This document shows, one piece after another, positions 1-8,222 of a stretch of DNA of 64,000 nucleotides. This DNA is from Georgenia sp. TF02-10 (GTDB taxonomy: Bacteria > Actinomycetota > Actinomycetes > Actinomycetales > Actinomycetaceae). Each line of letters begins with the position of its first letter. Within the stretch, counting starts at the first letter, position 1. The position numbers and the translations under genes were made by a program. The stretch covers positions 2,542,001 to 2,606,000 of the forward strand of contig NZ_CP094289.1 in NCBI RefSeq assembly GCF_022759505.1, read 5' to 3'. Under the pieces are notes generated by a model that saw only the letters and a program-made list of their open reading frames with translations, made no database searches and was not told the DNA's origin.

Positions 1-38
1 CCGGTGGGGTCGGGGGTGGACGACGGGGTGGTCGACAT
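1..38 (-). CDS. N-terminus of the next gene downstream of rsmE (partial)
   Basis: A minus-strand ATG at 38-36 opens a frame reading MSTTPSSTPDPT before the window ends. It follows the rsmE stop by about 140 bases and has a GAGGAGAA purine run about 25 bases upstream, which is far for a ribosome binding site. In related actinobacteria a HIT or PhoH-type gene often follows rsmE, but twelve residues are too few to tell. The frame may equally be spurious. Confidence 0.3.
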   Translation of the reverse strand, partial: MSTTPSSTPDPT

Positions 39-175
39 GGGCGCGGGCGCGGCGGCCCTGGTTCTCCTCAGGATGGACGACGGCGGTGGTCAGGATATCG
101 GGTGCGGCCCGGTGCGCGCGGGGCGGTCGGGGGTCGTCCGCCGGCGGCGAAAGGCAGTGCTCCGGGGAGGCGTGG

Positions 176-973
176 TCAGCCCCACCGGCCCAGCGCCGGG
201 GCGAGGACGGCGAGGGCGGCAGGCCCGGCGGTGGAGGTACGCAGCACGTGCGGGCCCAGCCGCACGGCCTGCGCGCCGGCCGCCTCCAGGGCGGTGAGCT
301 CGGCGTCGGTGATGCCACCCTCGGGGCCGACCACCACCGCCAGCACGGTGGGGCGGGTGGCGCCGTCGGCGCCCGCGACGACCGCGGCGGGCGCGGGCAG
401 GGCGGCGGCGGTCAGCGGCACGGGCGCCGTCTCGTGCAGGACGAGGACGGCGCCGCCGGCGGCGACCGTGGAGGCCACCGCGGCGGGCAGGGCGGCGGAG
501 GTGACCGGCTCGTGCACGGCCGGCACCCAGGCGCGGCGGGCCTGCTTGGCCGCGGCCAGGGCGACGGCTTCCCACCGGCGCCGGCCGCGCTCGGCCCGAG
601 CGCCGGCCCACACCGAGACCGAGCGGTCGGCCTGCCAGGGCACGACCGCGTCGACGCCGAGCTCGGTGGCGGTCTCCACCGCCTGCTCGTCGCGCCCGCC
701 CTTGGCCAGGGCCTGGACCAGGACGAGGCGCACGGCGGGCGGGGGCTCGTCCGTCACCGCGGTGACGGCGACGGCGAGCCGGTCCGGCGCGGCGTCGCGC
801 ACGGCGCCGGTGACGCGCCGGCCGGCGCCGTCGACCAGGTCGACCACCTCCCCGGGCCGCAGCCGGCGCACCGTCACCGCGTGGCGGGCCTCCGCCCCGG
901 TGAGGGTGACGACGGCGCCGGGCCGGGCGCCGTCGAGCGCCCCGGGCCCGGCGTGGAAGACGGGCGTGGTCAC
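176..973 (-). CDS. rsmE: 16S rRNA (uracil(1498)-N3)-methyltransferase RsmE
   Basis: 265-residue SPOUT-class methyltransferase that N3-methylates U1498 of 16S rRNA with S-adenosylmethionine. The N-terminal PUA-like part is seen in GAEARHAVTVRRLRPGEVV and VDGAGRR. The C-terminal SAM knot shows the family signature VVGPEGGITDAE followed by RLGPHVLRTSTAGPAAL. The GTG start at 973 lies 2 bases after the dnaJ stop, so the two genes are co-transcribed, as is usual in actinobacteria (hrcA-dnaJ-rsmE). The length is slightly above the usual 240-250 because of alanine-rich linkers. An internal upstream extension of the frame was rejected because it overlaps dnaJ. Confidence 0.93.
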   Translation of the reverse strand: MTTPVFHAGPGALDGARPGAVVTLTGAEARHAVTVRRLRPGEVVDLVDGAGRRVTGAVRDAAPDRLAVAVTAVTDEPPPAVRLVLVQALAKGGRDEQAVETATELGVDAVVPWQADRSVSVWAGARAERGRRRWEAVALAAAKQARRAWVPAVHEPVTSAALPAAVASTVAAGGAVLVLHETAPVPLTAAALPAPAAVVAGADGATRPTVLAVVVGPEGGITDAELTALEAAGAQAVRLGPHVLRTSTAGPAALAVLAPALGRWG

Positions 974-975
974 GC

Positions 976-2112
976 TCAGCGGCCGGCGAGCTTCTCGCGC
1001 AGCTTGGAGAACACCCCGGCGCCGGCGGTGGCCGCCAGCCGCGGCTCGGGCCGCTCCTCCCCGCGCAGGGCGGCGACCTCGGCGAGCAGGTCGCGCTGGC
1101 GGTCGTCCAGCCGGGTGGGGACGTGGACGTCGACGTGGACGTGCAGGTCCCCGCGGCCACCGCGGTGCAGGTGGCCCACGCCCAGGCCCTCCAGCGTGAG
1201 GACCTGCGCGGGCTGGGTGCCGGGCTCGATGTCGAGCTGGCGGGCCCCGTCGAGGGTCTCGACCTCGACGACGGTGCCCAGCGCCGCGGCGGTCATCGGC
1301 AGCTCGAGGGAGCAGTGCAGGTCGTCGCCCTCGCGGACGAACAGCGGGTGCGGCTTGACCCGCAGCTCGACGTAGAGGTCCCCGGCCGGGCCGCCGCCGG
1401 GGCCCACCTCGCCCTGGCCGGTCAGCCGGATCCGGGTGCCGGAGTCCACGCCGGCGGGGACGTCGACGTGCAGGGTCCGGCGGGTGCGCACCCGGCCCTC
1501 GCCGGAGCAGTCCGGGCAGGGGTCGGGGATGACGGTGCCGTGGCCCTGGCAGGCCGGGCAGGGGGAGGTGGACATGACCTGGCCGAGGAAGGACCGGGTG
1601 ACCCGCTGGACGGACCCGCGCCCGTGGCACACCTCGCAGGTGCGCGGGGCGGTGCCGGGGCGGCAGCAGCTGCCCTGGCAGGTGGGGCAGACGACGGCGG
1701 TGTCCACCTGTATCTCGCGGTCGACGCCGAAGACGGCGTCGGCCAGCTCCAGGTCGAGCCGGACGAGGGCGTCCTGCCCGCGGCGGCCCCGGGGCACCGG
1801 GCCGCGGGGGGCGCCGCCGCCCGCGGCGCCGAAGAACGTCTCGAAGATGTCCTGGAAGGCGCCGAACCCGGCGGTCCCGGCGCCGGCGCCGTTGCCGCCG
1901 AGCGCGGACTCCCCGCCCAGGTCGTACATCTGGCGCTTCTCCGGGTTGGAGAGGACCTCGTAGGCGCGGGTGACGTCCTTGAACTGCTCGGCGGCCTCCG
2001 GGCCGGCGACGTCGGGGTGGAGCTTGCGGGCCTGCCGGCGGTAGGCCTTCTTGATCTCCTCCTGGCTCGCCTGCCGGGAGACACCGAGGATCTCGTAGTA
2101 GTCGTTCACCAC
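976..2112 (-). CDS. dnaJ: Molecular chaperone DnaJ (HrcA-regulated DnaJ2 type)
   Basis: 378-residue Hsp40 co-chaperone that delivers substrates to DnaK and stimulates its ATPase. The J-domain occupies residues 3-68 with the HPD triad at 32-34. A Gly/Phe-rich stretch follows (about 70-105), then the zinc-binding domain with CPTC, CEVC, CPAC and CPDC pairs, and the C-terminal substrate-binding beta domains. The first zinc repeat reads CPTCQGSCC instead of the usual CxxCxGxG, so the terminal glycine is replaced by cysteine. The gene sits directly downstream of hrcA and upstream of rsmE. It is probably under the CIRCE operator at 3359-3385. Confidence 0.95.
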   Translation of the reverse strand: MVNDYYEILGVSRQASQEEIKKAYRRQARKLHPDVAGPEAAEQFKDVTRAYEVLSNPEKRQMYDLGGESALGGNGAGAGTAGFGAFQDIFETFFGAAGGGAPRGPVPRGRRGQDALVRLDLELADAVFGVDREIQVDTAVVCPTCQGSCCRPGTAPRTCEVCHGRGSVQRVTRSFLGQVMSTSPCPACQGHGTVIPDPCPDCSGEGRVRTRRTLHVDVPAGVDSGTRIRLTGQGEVGPGGGPAGDLYVELRVKPHPLFVREGDDLHCSLELPMTAAALGTVVEVETLDGARQLDIEPGTQPAQVLTLEGLGVGHLHRGGRGDLHVHVDVHVPTRLDDRQRDLLAEVAALRGEERPEPRLAATAGAGVFSKLREKLAGR

Positions 2113-2250
2113 GTCACTCTCTGCTGGGGGCTGCTGGGCGGTCGGCGCCGGCGGGCGTCGGGACGGTGCTGGGGCGGGGCGGTGCGCTGCGGGGGCGGGG
2201 CGGGCCCGGCCGGCGGCCGGGCGGGGGCGGTCCGGGCCGGCGGCCGGGGG

Positions 2251-3264
2251 TCACCCGCCCAGTATCCGGGACAGGTACCGGGCGACGGCGCGCACGGCGC
2301 CGATGGCCCCGGGGTAGTCCATGCGGGTGGGGCCGAGCACGCCGAGCCGGGCGATGCCCGGCGGGCGGGCGCCGTAGGCGCTGGCGACGATCGAGGCCTC
2401 GGTGAGGCCCTCGTGGTGGTTCTCGGAGCCGATCCGCACGGCGATGGGGTCCTCCTCCATCTCGGCGAAGAGCCGCAGCAGCACCACCTGCTCCTCCAGG
2501 GCCTCCAGCACCGGCCCGATGGTGCGGGGGAAGTCCACGTCGGAGCGGGCCAGGTTCGCGGTGCCGGCCATGACGATGCGCTCCTGGGTCTCCTGCCGGA
2601 GCGTCTGCAGGAGCTCGGCGGCGACCGCCTCGACCAGCGGCCGGTGGGCCGGCGCGAACTCCGCGGCCAGGTCCGCCAGCGGCTGGGTCAGGGCCTCCAC
2701 CCGGCGCCCGGCGCAGACCACGTTGAGCCGGGCGCGCAGCTCGGCGACGACGGCCTGGTCGACCTCCGCCGCGGTCTCCACGGTCCGCTGCTCGACCCGG
2801 CCGGCGTCGGTGATGATGACGACGAGCAGGCGGTGCGGGCTGAGCGGGACGAGCTCGAGGTGCCGCAGCGCGGTCCGGCTGAGCGAGGGGTACTGGACGA
2901 CGGCGACCTGGTGGGTGAGCTGGGCGAGGAGCCGCACGGTGCGGTCCACCACGTCGTCCAGGTCGACGGCGTCCTCGAGGAGGTTCTGGATCGCGCGCCG
3001 CTCCGCCGGCGAGAGGGGCTTGACCGTGTCGATCTGGTCGACGAAGAGGCGGTAGCCCTTGTCGGTGGGGATCCGGCCGGCGGAGGTGTGCGGCTGGGCG
3101 ATGTACCCCTGCTCCTCCAGCGCGGCCATGTCGTTGCGGATGGTCGCCGGGGAGACGTCGAGGGCGTGCCGCTCGACCAGGACGCGGGAGCCGACCGGCT
3201 CGCGCGTCTCGACGTAGTCCTTGACGATGGCCTGCAGCACGTGCAGGCGACGATCCTCGCTCAC
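2251..3264 (-). CDS. hrcA: Heat-inducible transcriptional repressor HrcA
   Basis: 337 residues, typical family length. HrcA binds CIRCE and represses class I heat-shock genes until GroEL capacity is exceeded. The N-terminal winged helix is recognisable ([18 protein letters not shown], then the [12 protein letters not shown] wing), followed by the GAF-like dimerisation region ending [17 protein letters not shown]. The GTG start at 3264 has a strong GGGGAGGAGGA ribosome binding site 5 bases upstream. A 138-base gap with GC-rich repeats separates it from dnaJ. The CIRCE element upstream indicates autoregulation. Confidence 0.96.
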   Translation of the reverse strand: MSEDRRLHVLQAIVKDYVETREPVGSRVLVERHALDVSPATIRNDMAALEEQGYIAQPHTSAGRIPTDKGYRLFVDQIDTVKPLSPAERRAIQNLLEDAVDLDDVVDRTVRLLAQLTHQVAVVQYPSLSRTALRHLELVPLSPHRLLVVIITDAGRVEQRTVETAAEVDQAVVAELRARLNVVCAGRRVEALTQPLADLAAEFAPAHRPLVEAVAAELLQTLRQETQERIVMAGTANLARSDVDFPRTIGPVLEALEEQVVLLRLFAEMEEDPIAVRIGSENHHEGLTEASIVASAYGARPPGIARLGVLGPTRMDYPGAIGAVRAVARYLSRILGG

Positions 3265-3358
3265 GGGTCCTCCTCCCCGGTCCGTGGTGCTCCCGCCGGG
3301 TACGCTCCCCGCGGTCCGCGTGCCGTCCTGGTCACCGGCGCGGTGCGCCCGGCGGCGG

Positions 3359-3385
3359 TCAGCACTCTGGCGCTCTGAGTGCCAA
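3359..3385 (-). promoter_or_regulatory. CIRCE operator upstream of hrcA-dnaJ-rsmE
   Basis: Inverted repeat of 9-base arms around a 9-base spacer: arms TCAGCACTC and GAGTGCCAA, against the CIRCE consensus TTAGCACTC-N9-GAGTGCTAA. Fourteen of the arm positions are the invariant AGCACTC/GAGTGC core or match the consensus. A TAGGAT -10-like hexamer abuts it on the minus strand (3390-3385), so HrcA bound here would sit at the transcription start. No convincing -35 is visible. It lies about 95 bases upstream of the hrcA start. Confidence 0.9.
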
Positions 3386-3530
3386 TCCTACGCGCCGGCG
3401 CGGAGATGCGCGCCGTGGTCAGCCGCACAAGTGGGCGCCCGGCTCGCCCGCGCGGCAGGACGCCCGGTTCGCCCGCGACACGCCCGCCGAGCTCGGTCGT
3501 CGCCGCTGCTCGCCCGCATAGCCTGCCGCG

Positions 3531-4418
3531 GTGACCGACCGTTACGGCAGCGACGTCCTCGGTGCCGACCCGCACACCACCGGCCCCTACGCCCGCCGCC
3601 GCACCACCCGCGACCTGCCGGTCGAGCACGGCATGGTGGTGGAGGAGGTGCAGACCGGCTGGGTGGGCGCCGTCGTCCGGGTGGAGAAGTCCGGCGGGAT
3701 GCACGTGGTGGTGCTGGAGGACCGCAAGGGCCGGACCCGGACCTTCCCGCTCGGGGCGGGCTTCTGGGTGGACGGGGCGCCGGTCCGGCTGCTGCCGCCG
3801 GTCGGCGCGTCCCCGGCGGCCGGGCCGCGGACCGCCGGCGGGCGGCGGCTGACGGCCTCGGGGTCCCTCGCGGTGGAGCAGCACCGGGCGCGGGTGGCCC
3901 GGGCGTCGCGGATCTGGGTGGAGGGCCGGCACGACGCCGAGCTCGTCGAGCGAGTCTGGGGCGACGACCTCCGGGTCGAGGGCGTCGTCGTCGAGCTGCT
4001 CGACGGCGTGGACAACCTCGAGGCGGTGCTGCGGGACTTCCGGCCCGGGCCGCGCCGGCGCGCGGGGGTGCTGGTCGACCACCTGGTGCCCGGGTCGAAG
4101 GAGTCCCGGATCGCCGCGCGGGTGACCGCCGGGGCGGCCGGTGCGAACGTGCTCGTCCTCGGGCACCCGTACGTGGACGTCTGGCAGGCCGTCCGGCCCG
4201 AACGGGTCGGCCTGCGGGAGTGGCCGCAGGTCCCGCGCGGGACGGACATCAAGGTCGGCACCCTCCGGGCGCTCGGCTGGCCGCACGCGGACCAGGCGGA
4301 CATCGCCACGGGGTGGAAGCGGATCCTCGGCACGGTGCGCTCATACAAGGACCTCTCCCCCGCCCTGCTCGGTCGCATGGAAGAGCTCATCGATTTCGTG
4401 ACGGCGGTGCCGGAGTGA
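3531..4418 (+). CDS. DUF3097 family protein
   Basis: 295-residue protein of the actinobacterial DUF3097 family; function unknown. The N-terminal third is a beta-rich region (GMVVEEVQTGWVGAVVRVEK). The centre carries IWVEGRHDAELVERVWGDDLR followed by LLDGVDNLEAVL and GVLVDHLVPGSKESRIA. That E...D-x-D-like arrangement recalls Toprim/RNase M5-type folds (inference). The C-terminus has conserved GTDIKVGTLRALGWPHAD. The GTG start at 3531 is the first that keeps the conserved N-terminus. It is divergent from hrcA, a position seen for this family elsewhere in actinobacteria. Confidence 0.85.
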   Translation: MTDRYGSDVLGADPHTTGPYARRRTTRDLPVEHGMVVEEVQTGWVGAVVRVEKSGGMHVVVLEDRKGRTRTFPLGAGFWVDGAPVRLLPPVGASPAAGPRTAGGRRLTASGSLAVEQHRARVARASRIWVEGRHDAELVERVWGDDLRVEGVVVELLDGVDNLEAVLRDFRPGPRRRAGVLVDHLVPGSKESRIAARVTAGAAGANVLVLGHPYVDVWQAVRPERVGLREWPQVPRGTDIKVGTLRALGWPHADQADIATGWKRILGTVRSYKDLSPALLGRMEELIDFVTAVPE

Positions 4419-4579
4419 GCGTGGCCGCGGAGCGACGGCGGGTGGCTCGGGACTGACCGCGGTGATTCGGGACTGACGGCGGGGCCGGATTGACGCGGTG
4501 GTGCCGGACAGCTGCGGCGGTGTGCAAGAAGTAACACAATCTCGCTCGAGGCGGGACTGAACCTGGCGGAATTCCGCCG
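4419..4579. repeat. Gap with left arm of an inverted repeat (AGAAGTAACACAA type)
   Basis: No gene is seen between the DUF3097 stop and 4580. Its right part holds TGCAAGAAGTAACACAA (about 4523-4539). The complementary arm TTGTGTTACTTCTCGCA lies at about 4603-4619, so 16 of 17 positions pair across a spacer of about 63 bases. The stretch is less GC-rich than its surroundings. It looks like an end or recombination site of a mobile element whose integrase remnant follows immediately. Confidence 0.5.
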
Positions 4580-4795
4580 TTGCGACTGCCGTTCCTGCCG
4601 AACTTGTGTTACTTCTCGCACGCCTCGGCCGCGGCGGCCACCTCCCAGAGGATCCGCGAGGATGGCATCCTCGCCGAGGTCCACGCCACCGGTGGCGACG
4701 CCCGACGCATCAGCGGCCTGTTCGGCCTCAGCATCGGCAGCACCAACCGCTACCTCGACACCCTCGAAACACGCCGACCTCACCTCGTAGGCTGT
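4580..4795 (+). pseudogene. Remnant of a tyrosine recombinase (integrase) C-terminus
   Basis: The frame from 4580 contains RIREDGILAEVHATGGDARR followed by ISGLFGLSIGSTNRYLDTLE. This resembles the short C-terminal tail seen at the end of many actinobacterial site-specific integrases (GGDVRR..DLFGLS..RY). No catalytic Arg/His/Tyr region is present and no upstream coding part survives, so only a fragment remains. It sits on one arm of the inverted repeat described at 4523-4619. The frame runs on past 4795 into the next gene without meaning. The family assignment rests on recognition of the tail motif only. Confidence 0.5.
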
Positions 4796-4824
4796 GGAGC
4801 CCCGACGATCGAAGGAGACGCACC

Positions 4825-5193
4825 ATGCTCGACGAGCTGCTCGACCTCGAACACCAGGGGTGGAAGTCCCTCTGCAACAGCACCGGAGCGGACTTCTACG
4901 GGCAGAACATGACCAGCGACGGCGTCATGGTCCTCGCTCACGGCCAGGTCTTCGACCGGCAGGCCGTCATCGACTCCCTGAACGAAGCTCCCCCGTGGCG
5001 GACCTACGACATCGTTGACGAGCGGCTCATCGCGCTCAGCGACGATCACGCGATCCTCGTCTACACCGGCCGCGCCTACCGCGACGAGAACGAGCCCGCG
5101 TTCATCGCGCTGATGTCCAGCGCCTACACCCGACAGGACGGCGCCTGGCGACTCGCCCTCTACCAGCAGACGCCCGTTCCGGCCCAGCCGTAG
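4825..5193 (+). CDS. Nuclear transport factor 2 family (SnoaL/DUF4440-like) protein
   Basis: 122-residue cone-fold protein of the NTF2-like superfamily. The pattern is an N-terminal helix (LLDLEHQGWKSLCNSTGADFY), then LTxDGVMVLAHGQVFDRQAVIDSL, a strand ERLIALSDDHAILVYTGRAYR and a final strand GAWRLALYQQTPV. Members are ligand-binding or small isomerase/hydrolase-like proteins; the substrate cannot be read. The ATG at 4825 has GAAGGAG 8 bases upstream, so the much longer open frame upstream was not used. It lies beside an integrase remnant in lower-GC DNA, suggesting acquisition. Confidence 0.75.
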   Translation: MLDELLDLEHQGWKSLCNSTGADFYGQNMTSDGVMVLAHGQVFDRQAVIDSLNEAPPWRTYDIVDERLIALSDDHAILVYTGRAYRDENEPAFIALMSSAYTRQDGAWRLALYQQTPVPAQP

Positions 5194-5426
5194 AACCCAG
5201 ACAGCTCAGCGCACCCCGAGATCCAGCCCCGCTATCGAGCGCCGGGATGTGCCGCGAACATCCGCCCCAACCGGCCCAGAGACATCGTGGGATGTCTGTT
5301 GCGAAATGGGCTTGAGCGGTCGGACAGCCACAACATGTAGGGCCCGCACTCCTAAATCCCACATCTTGCGGTGCTCATCAGGGGCACCCTCAGAAACCAA
5401 CAGGCTCACCGGCGAACGTCAGTCGG
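5194..5426. other. Lower-GC intergenic stretch
   Basis: 233 bases without a credible gene between the NTF2-like gene and the hemW stop. Short open frames on both strands (about 67 residues minus, 95 plus) have no ribosome binding site or recognisable motif. Base composition is visibly lower in GC than the neighbouring hemW. It is probably the tail of the inserted segment that starts near 4523. Confidence 0.4.
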
Positions 5427-6716
5427 TCAATCGGTCAGGGCGCGGACCACCGCGTCGGCGAGCAGGCGGCCGCGCAGCGTCAGCACGATCCGTCCGTGCC
5501 GTGCCGGGGCAAGCTCGACAAGCCCCTGACCGATGAGGTCCGCCACCGTCCCGCGCAGGTGCGCCGGGACCGTCCCGGTCCCCGGCGCCAGCTCGAGGCC
5601 CTCGGCCAGCCGTACGCCGAGCATGATGCGCTCGAGCTCGCGGGTCGCGGGGTCCAGGACCTCCCGGCCGACCGCCGGGCTGAGGCCCTGCTCGAGGCGG
5701 TGGGCGTAGGTCCGGGGGTGCTTGGCGTTCCACCAGCGGACCCCGCCCACGTGGCTGTGGGCGCCCGGGCCGATCCCCCACCAGTCGTGCCCGCGCCAGT
5801 ACGCCAGGTTGTGCCGGCAGGCGTGCGGCGTCGGGACGGCCGCGGCCTCGTGCGGGCGCGGGCCGCCGTCGTCCCGGGCGAAGTTGCTCACCTCGTACCA
5901 GCGGAACCCCGCGCCGGCGAGCACCTCCTCGGCGAGCTCGTACTTCTCGGCCGCGTCGTCGTCGTCGGGCAGCGGCAGCTCGCCGCGCCGGACCTGGGCG
6001 CCCATCTTGGTCCCGGGCTCGACGACGAGGGCGTAGGCGGAGACGTGGTCCGGAGCGAGCGCGACGGCCGCGTCCAGCGAGGTGCGCCAGTCCGCGAGCG
6101 ACTCCCCCGGGGTGCCGTAGATCAGGTCCACGGAGACCTCGAGCCCGGCGTCCCGGGCCCAGCGGACCACCTGCGGCACCCGTCGGGGGTCATGGGTCCG
6201 GTCCAGGGTGCGCAGGACGTGCGGCACTGCCGACTGCATCCCGAAGGACACCCGGGTGAAGCCGACGTCGGCCAGGGTGGCGAGGTCCCCGGCGTCCACC
6301 GAGTCCGGGTTGGCCTCGGTGGTCACCTCGGCGTCGTCGGTCAGGCCGAAGGCGTCGCGCACGCCCTGGAGCATCCGGGCCAGGTCGGGCACGGGGAGCA
6401 TCGTCGGCGTGCCGCCGCCGACGAACACCGTGCTGACCGGCCGCGCCGGCATCCCGGCGGACCGCAGGGCGGGGTCGGCGAGGACCTGGGCCGCCAGCTC
6501 GACCTCGCGCAGCGCGGTGTCCGCGTACGCCGCCGCGCTGGCGCCGCCGCCGAGCTCGGCGTTGGTGTAGGTGTTGAAGTCGCAGTACCCGCAGCGCACC
6601 CGGCAGAACGGGACGTGCAGGTAGACGCCGAGGTCGCGGCCGCTCGCCCCGGCGGCGGCGGAGGTGGGGAGGGTGCCGTCCTCTGGGGGGACCTCACCGT
6701 CGGGCAGCGCGACCAT
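5427..6716 (-). CDS. hemW: Radical SAM heme chaperone HemW
   Basis: 429 residues. HemW binds heme and a 4Fe-4S cluster and delivers heme to target proteins; it was formerly misannotated as oxygen-independent coproporphyrinogen III oxidase. The radical-SAM signature C-RVR-C-GY-C follows LGVYLHVPFC (about residues 25-45). Further family motifs are VFVGGGTPTML, TTEANPDSVD, GFTRVSFGMQS and VDLIYGTPGES. The HemW C-terminal domain ends in RGRLLADAVVRALTD. The ATG at 6716 was chosen; the frame extends 65 residues upstream with low-complexity sequence antisense to the GNAT gene. In most actinobacteria hemW follows lepA, and here GNAT and MOSC genes lie between. Confidence 0.93.
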   Translation of the reverse strand: MVALPDGEVPPEDGTLPTSAAAGASGRDLGVYLHVPFCRVRCGYCDFNTYTNAELGGGASAAAYADTALREVELAAQVLADPALRSAGMPARPVSTVFVGGGTPTMLPVPDLARMLQGVRDAFGLTDDAEVTTEANPDSVDAGDLATLADVGFTRVSFGMQSAVPHVLRTLDRTHDPRRVPQVVRWARDAGLEVSVDLIYGTPGESLADWRTSLDAAVALAPDHVSAYALVVEPGTKMGAQVRRGELPLPDDDDAAEKYELAEEVLAGAGFRWYEVSNFARDDGGPRPHEAAAVPTPHACRHNLAYWRGHDWWGIGPGAHSHVGGVRWWNAKHPRTYAHRLEQGLSPAVGREVLDPATRELERIMLGVRLAEGLELAPGTGTVPAHLRGTVADLIGQGLVELAPARHGRIVLTLRGRLLADAVVRALTD

Positions 6717-6735
6717 GGTCGCTATTGTCTCGCAG

Positions 6736-7347
6736 ATGACCGGCCCCCTTCCCACCCCCGGTCCAGCTGACAGCCCGGTTCCGAGCGTCGACCCAGGTCC
6801 CCTCCCCACCCCCGGTTTGGTTGCCGCGCAGGTGGACCCGGGCCTGACCCGCCTGCACCGGCTGGACCGCGACGACCCGCGTACCCGGCGGCTCCGGGCG
6901 GCGGTGGTCACGCTGCGTCCGCTGCCCGGCCAGGAGCAGTACTCTGGCTACGCCAAGGTGACCCTGCCGGAGGCCGACGCCGCGCCGACCCGCACGCCCT
7001 TCGCCGTCGTGCACGAGGAGGACGCGGTGGGCTTCGGCGTCCTGGACACCGGCGGCTACCTCCCGGACCTCACCAGCGATCCGGCCCGGGCGGTGCTGCT
7101 GCGCGCCTTCTACATCGGGGCCGACCACCAGCTCCGCGGGCACGGGCGCCGGGCCGCGGCCCTCCTGCCGGCGTTCGTCCACGACGTCCACCCGGGCGCC
7201 GAGGTGCTCTACCTCACCGTCAACGAGGCGAACCCGGCGGCGATCCGCGCCTACGCGGCCGGCGGGTTCACCGACGTCGGCCGCTACCTCGGCGGGTCGC
7301 TGGGGCCGCAGCGGGTGATGACGACGGCGGTCGCTTTGGCGTCCTGA
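6736..7347 (+). CDS. GNAT family N-acetyltransferase
   Basis: 203 residues. The C-terminal GNAT fold is clear: strand AFYIGADHQLRGHGRRAAAL carries the acetyl-CoA pyrophosphate loop (Q-LRG-HG-R), followed by VLYLTVNEANPAAIRAYAAG and GFTDVGRYLGG. The N-terminus holds a Pro-rich stretch built from two copies of LPTPG, encoded by a near-repeat around 6747 and 6801, so the true start could lie further in. It is divergent from hemW with only 19 bases between the proposed starts. Substrate unknown. Confidence 0.8.
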   Translation: MTGPLPTPGPADSPVPSVDPGPLPTPGLVAAQVDPGLTRLHRLDRDDPRTRRLRAAVVTLRPLPGQEQYSGYAKVTLPEADAAPTRTPFAVVHEEDAVGFGVLDTGGYLPDLTSDPARAVLLRAFYIGADHQLRGHGRRAAALLPAFVHDVHPGAEVLYLTVNEANPAAIRAYAAGGFTDVGRYLGGSLGPQRVMTTAVALAS

Positions 7348-7454
7348 GCGCAACGGTCGGTGGTGGCGCGGCTGTGCCGGGCCGACGTCGGGAGGACCGG
7401 CTGCCGGTGCTGCCGGCGGGCCGCCGATGCTGAGCCGAGACCCGGGCCTGCCGG

Positions 7455-8222
7455 TCAGGAGCCGGGGATTGCGTCCTCCGACCGCCGGTGCGCGGCGAGG
7501 ACGTACGTGCGCAGGTACCCGGCCATCTGCCAGCCGGTGGCCGCCTCGTGGGCGAGGAGCCGGGCGGCGTCGGCGGGGTCCTTGCGGGTGAACCAGCCGG
7601 CGACGGTGACGCCGTGGCCGGGCCGGTCGAGCACCTCGAGGGTGTCGCCGGCGGCCACCGGGCCGGTGGAGAGCACCCGCAGGTACACCCCGGTGCGGCC
7701 GCGGGCGGTGAACTCGCGCACCCAGCCGGGGCGGGCGACCCAGCGGGCGAACGTCGCGCACGGGGTGCGCGGGCCGGTGACCTCGAGCTCGGCCCCGCCG
7801 ACGCGCCACCGCTCGCCGATCTCCGCGTCGTCGACCGGGTAGCCGGCCACCCGCAGGTTCTCCCCCAGCCGGCCGGGGCCGACGTCGGTGCCGAGGACCC
7901 CAGCCCAGTGGTCGGCCTCCGCGGTGTCCAGGACGTAGACGGCCTTGTCCGGTCCGCCGTGGTGGGCGCGGTCGGCCTGGAGGTCGCCGTGGAGCCCGAG
8001 CCGGCGTACCTGGACCGGGCCGTCGACGGCGCGCTTGTCGATCGCGGTCACCCCGACCGTGCCGTCGTCGGGGTGCAGGCGGTGCACCCGGCACACGTGG
8101 GTGACCCGGCCGCGGCCGGGCGAGACCGGCGGAGCTGACGCCGCCGGCGTCACGGGTGTCGTCGGGGCCGCCGCTGCAGACGGGGGGTCACCGGCCGGGC
8201 GCGTCCCGCCGTCGGCCGTCAC
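7455..8222 (-). CDS. MOSC domain-containing protein
   Basis: 255 residues with a MOSC (molybdenum cofactor sulfurase C-terminal) beta-barrel, which binds Moco or its substrates in sulfur-transfer and molybdoenzyme systems. Visible motifs are [51 protein letters not shown] with the conserved cysteine, and the helical tail [14 protein letters not shown]. The GTG at 8222-8220 overlaps the lepA stop as GTGA, favouring translational coupling. A later GTG at 8153 would remove an alanine-rich leader and is also possible. Confidence 0.85.
   Translation of the reverse strand: MTADGGTRPAGDPPSAAAAPTTPVTPAASAPPVSPGRGRVTHVCRVHRLHPDDGTVGVTAIDKRAVDGPVQVRRLGLHGDLQADRAHHGGPDKAVYVLDTAEADHWAGVLGTDVGPGRLGENLRVAGYPVDDAEIGERWRVGGAELEVTGPRTPCATFARWVARPGWVREFTARGRTGVYLRVLSTGPVAAGDTLEVLDRPGHGVTVAGWFTRKDPADAARLLAHEAATGWQMAGYLRTYVLAAHRRSEDAIPGS

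Noticed and set aside
1123-3378. 751-residue plus-strand frame over dnaJ and hrcA
   Set aside because: Antisense shadow; low-complexity Gly/Val/Asp composition.
5206-5409. 67-residue minus frame between the NTF2-like gene and hemW
   Set aside because: No start signal or recognisable domain; probably noncoding.
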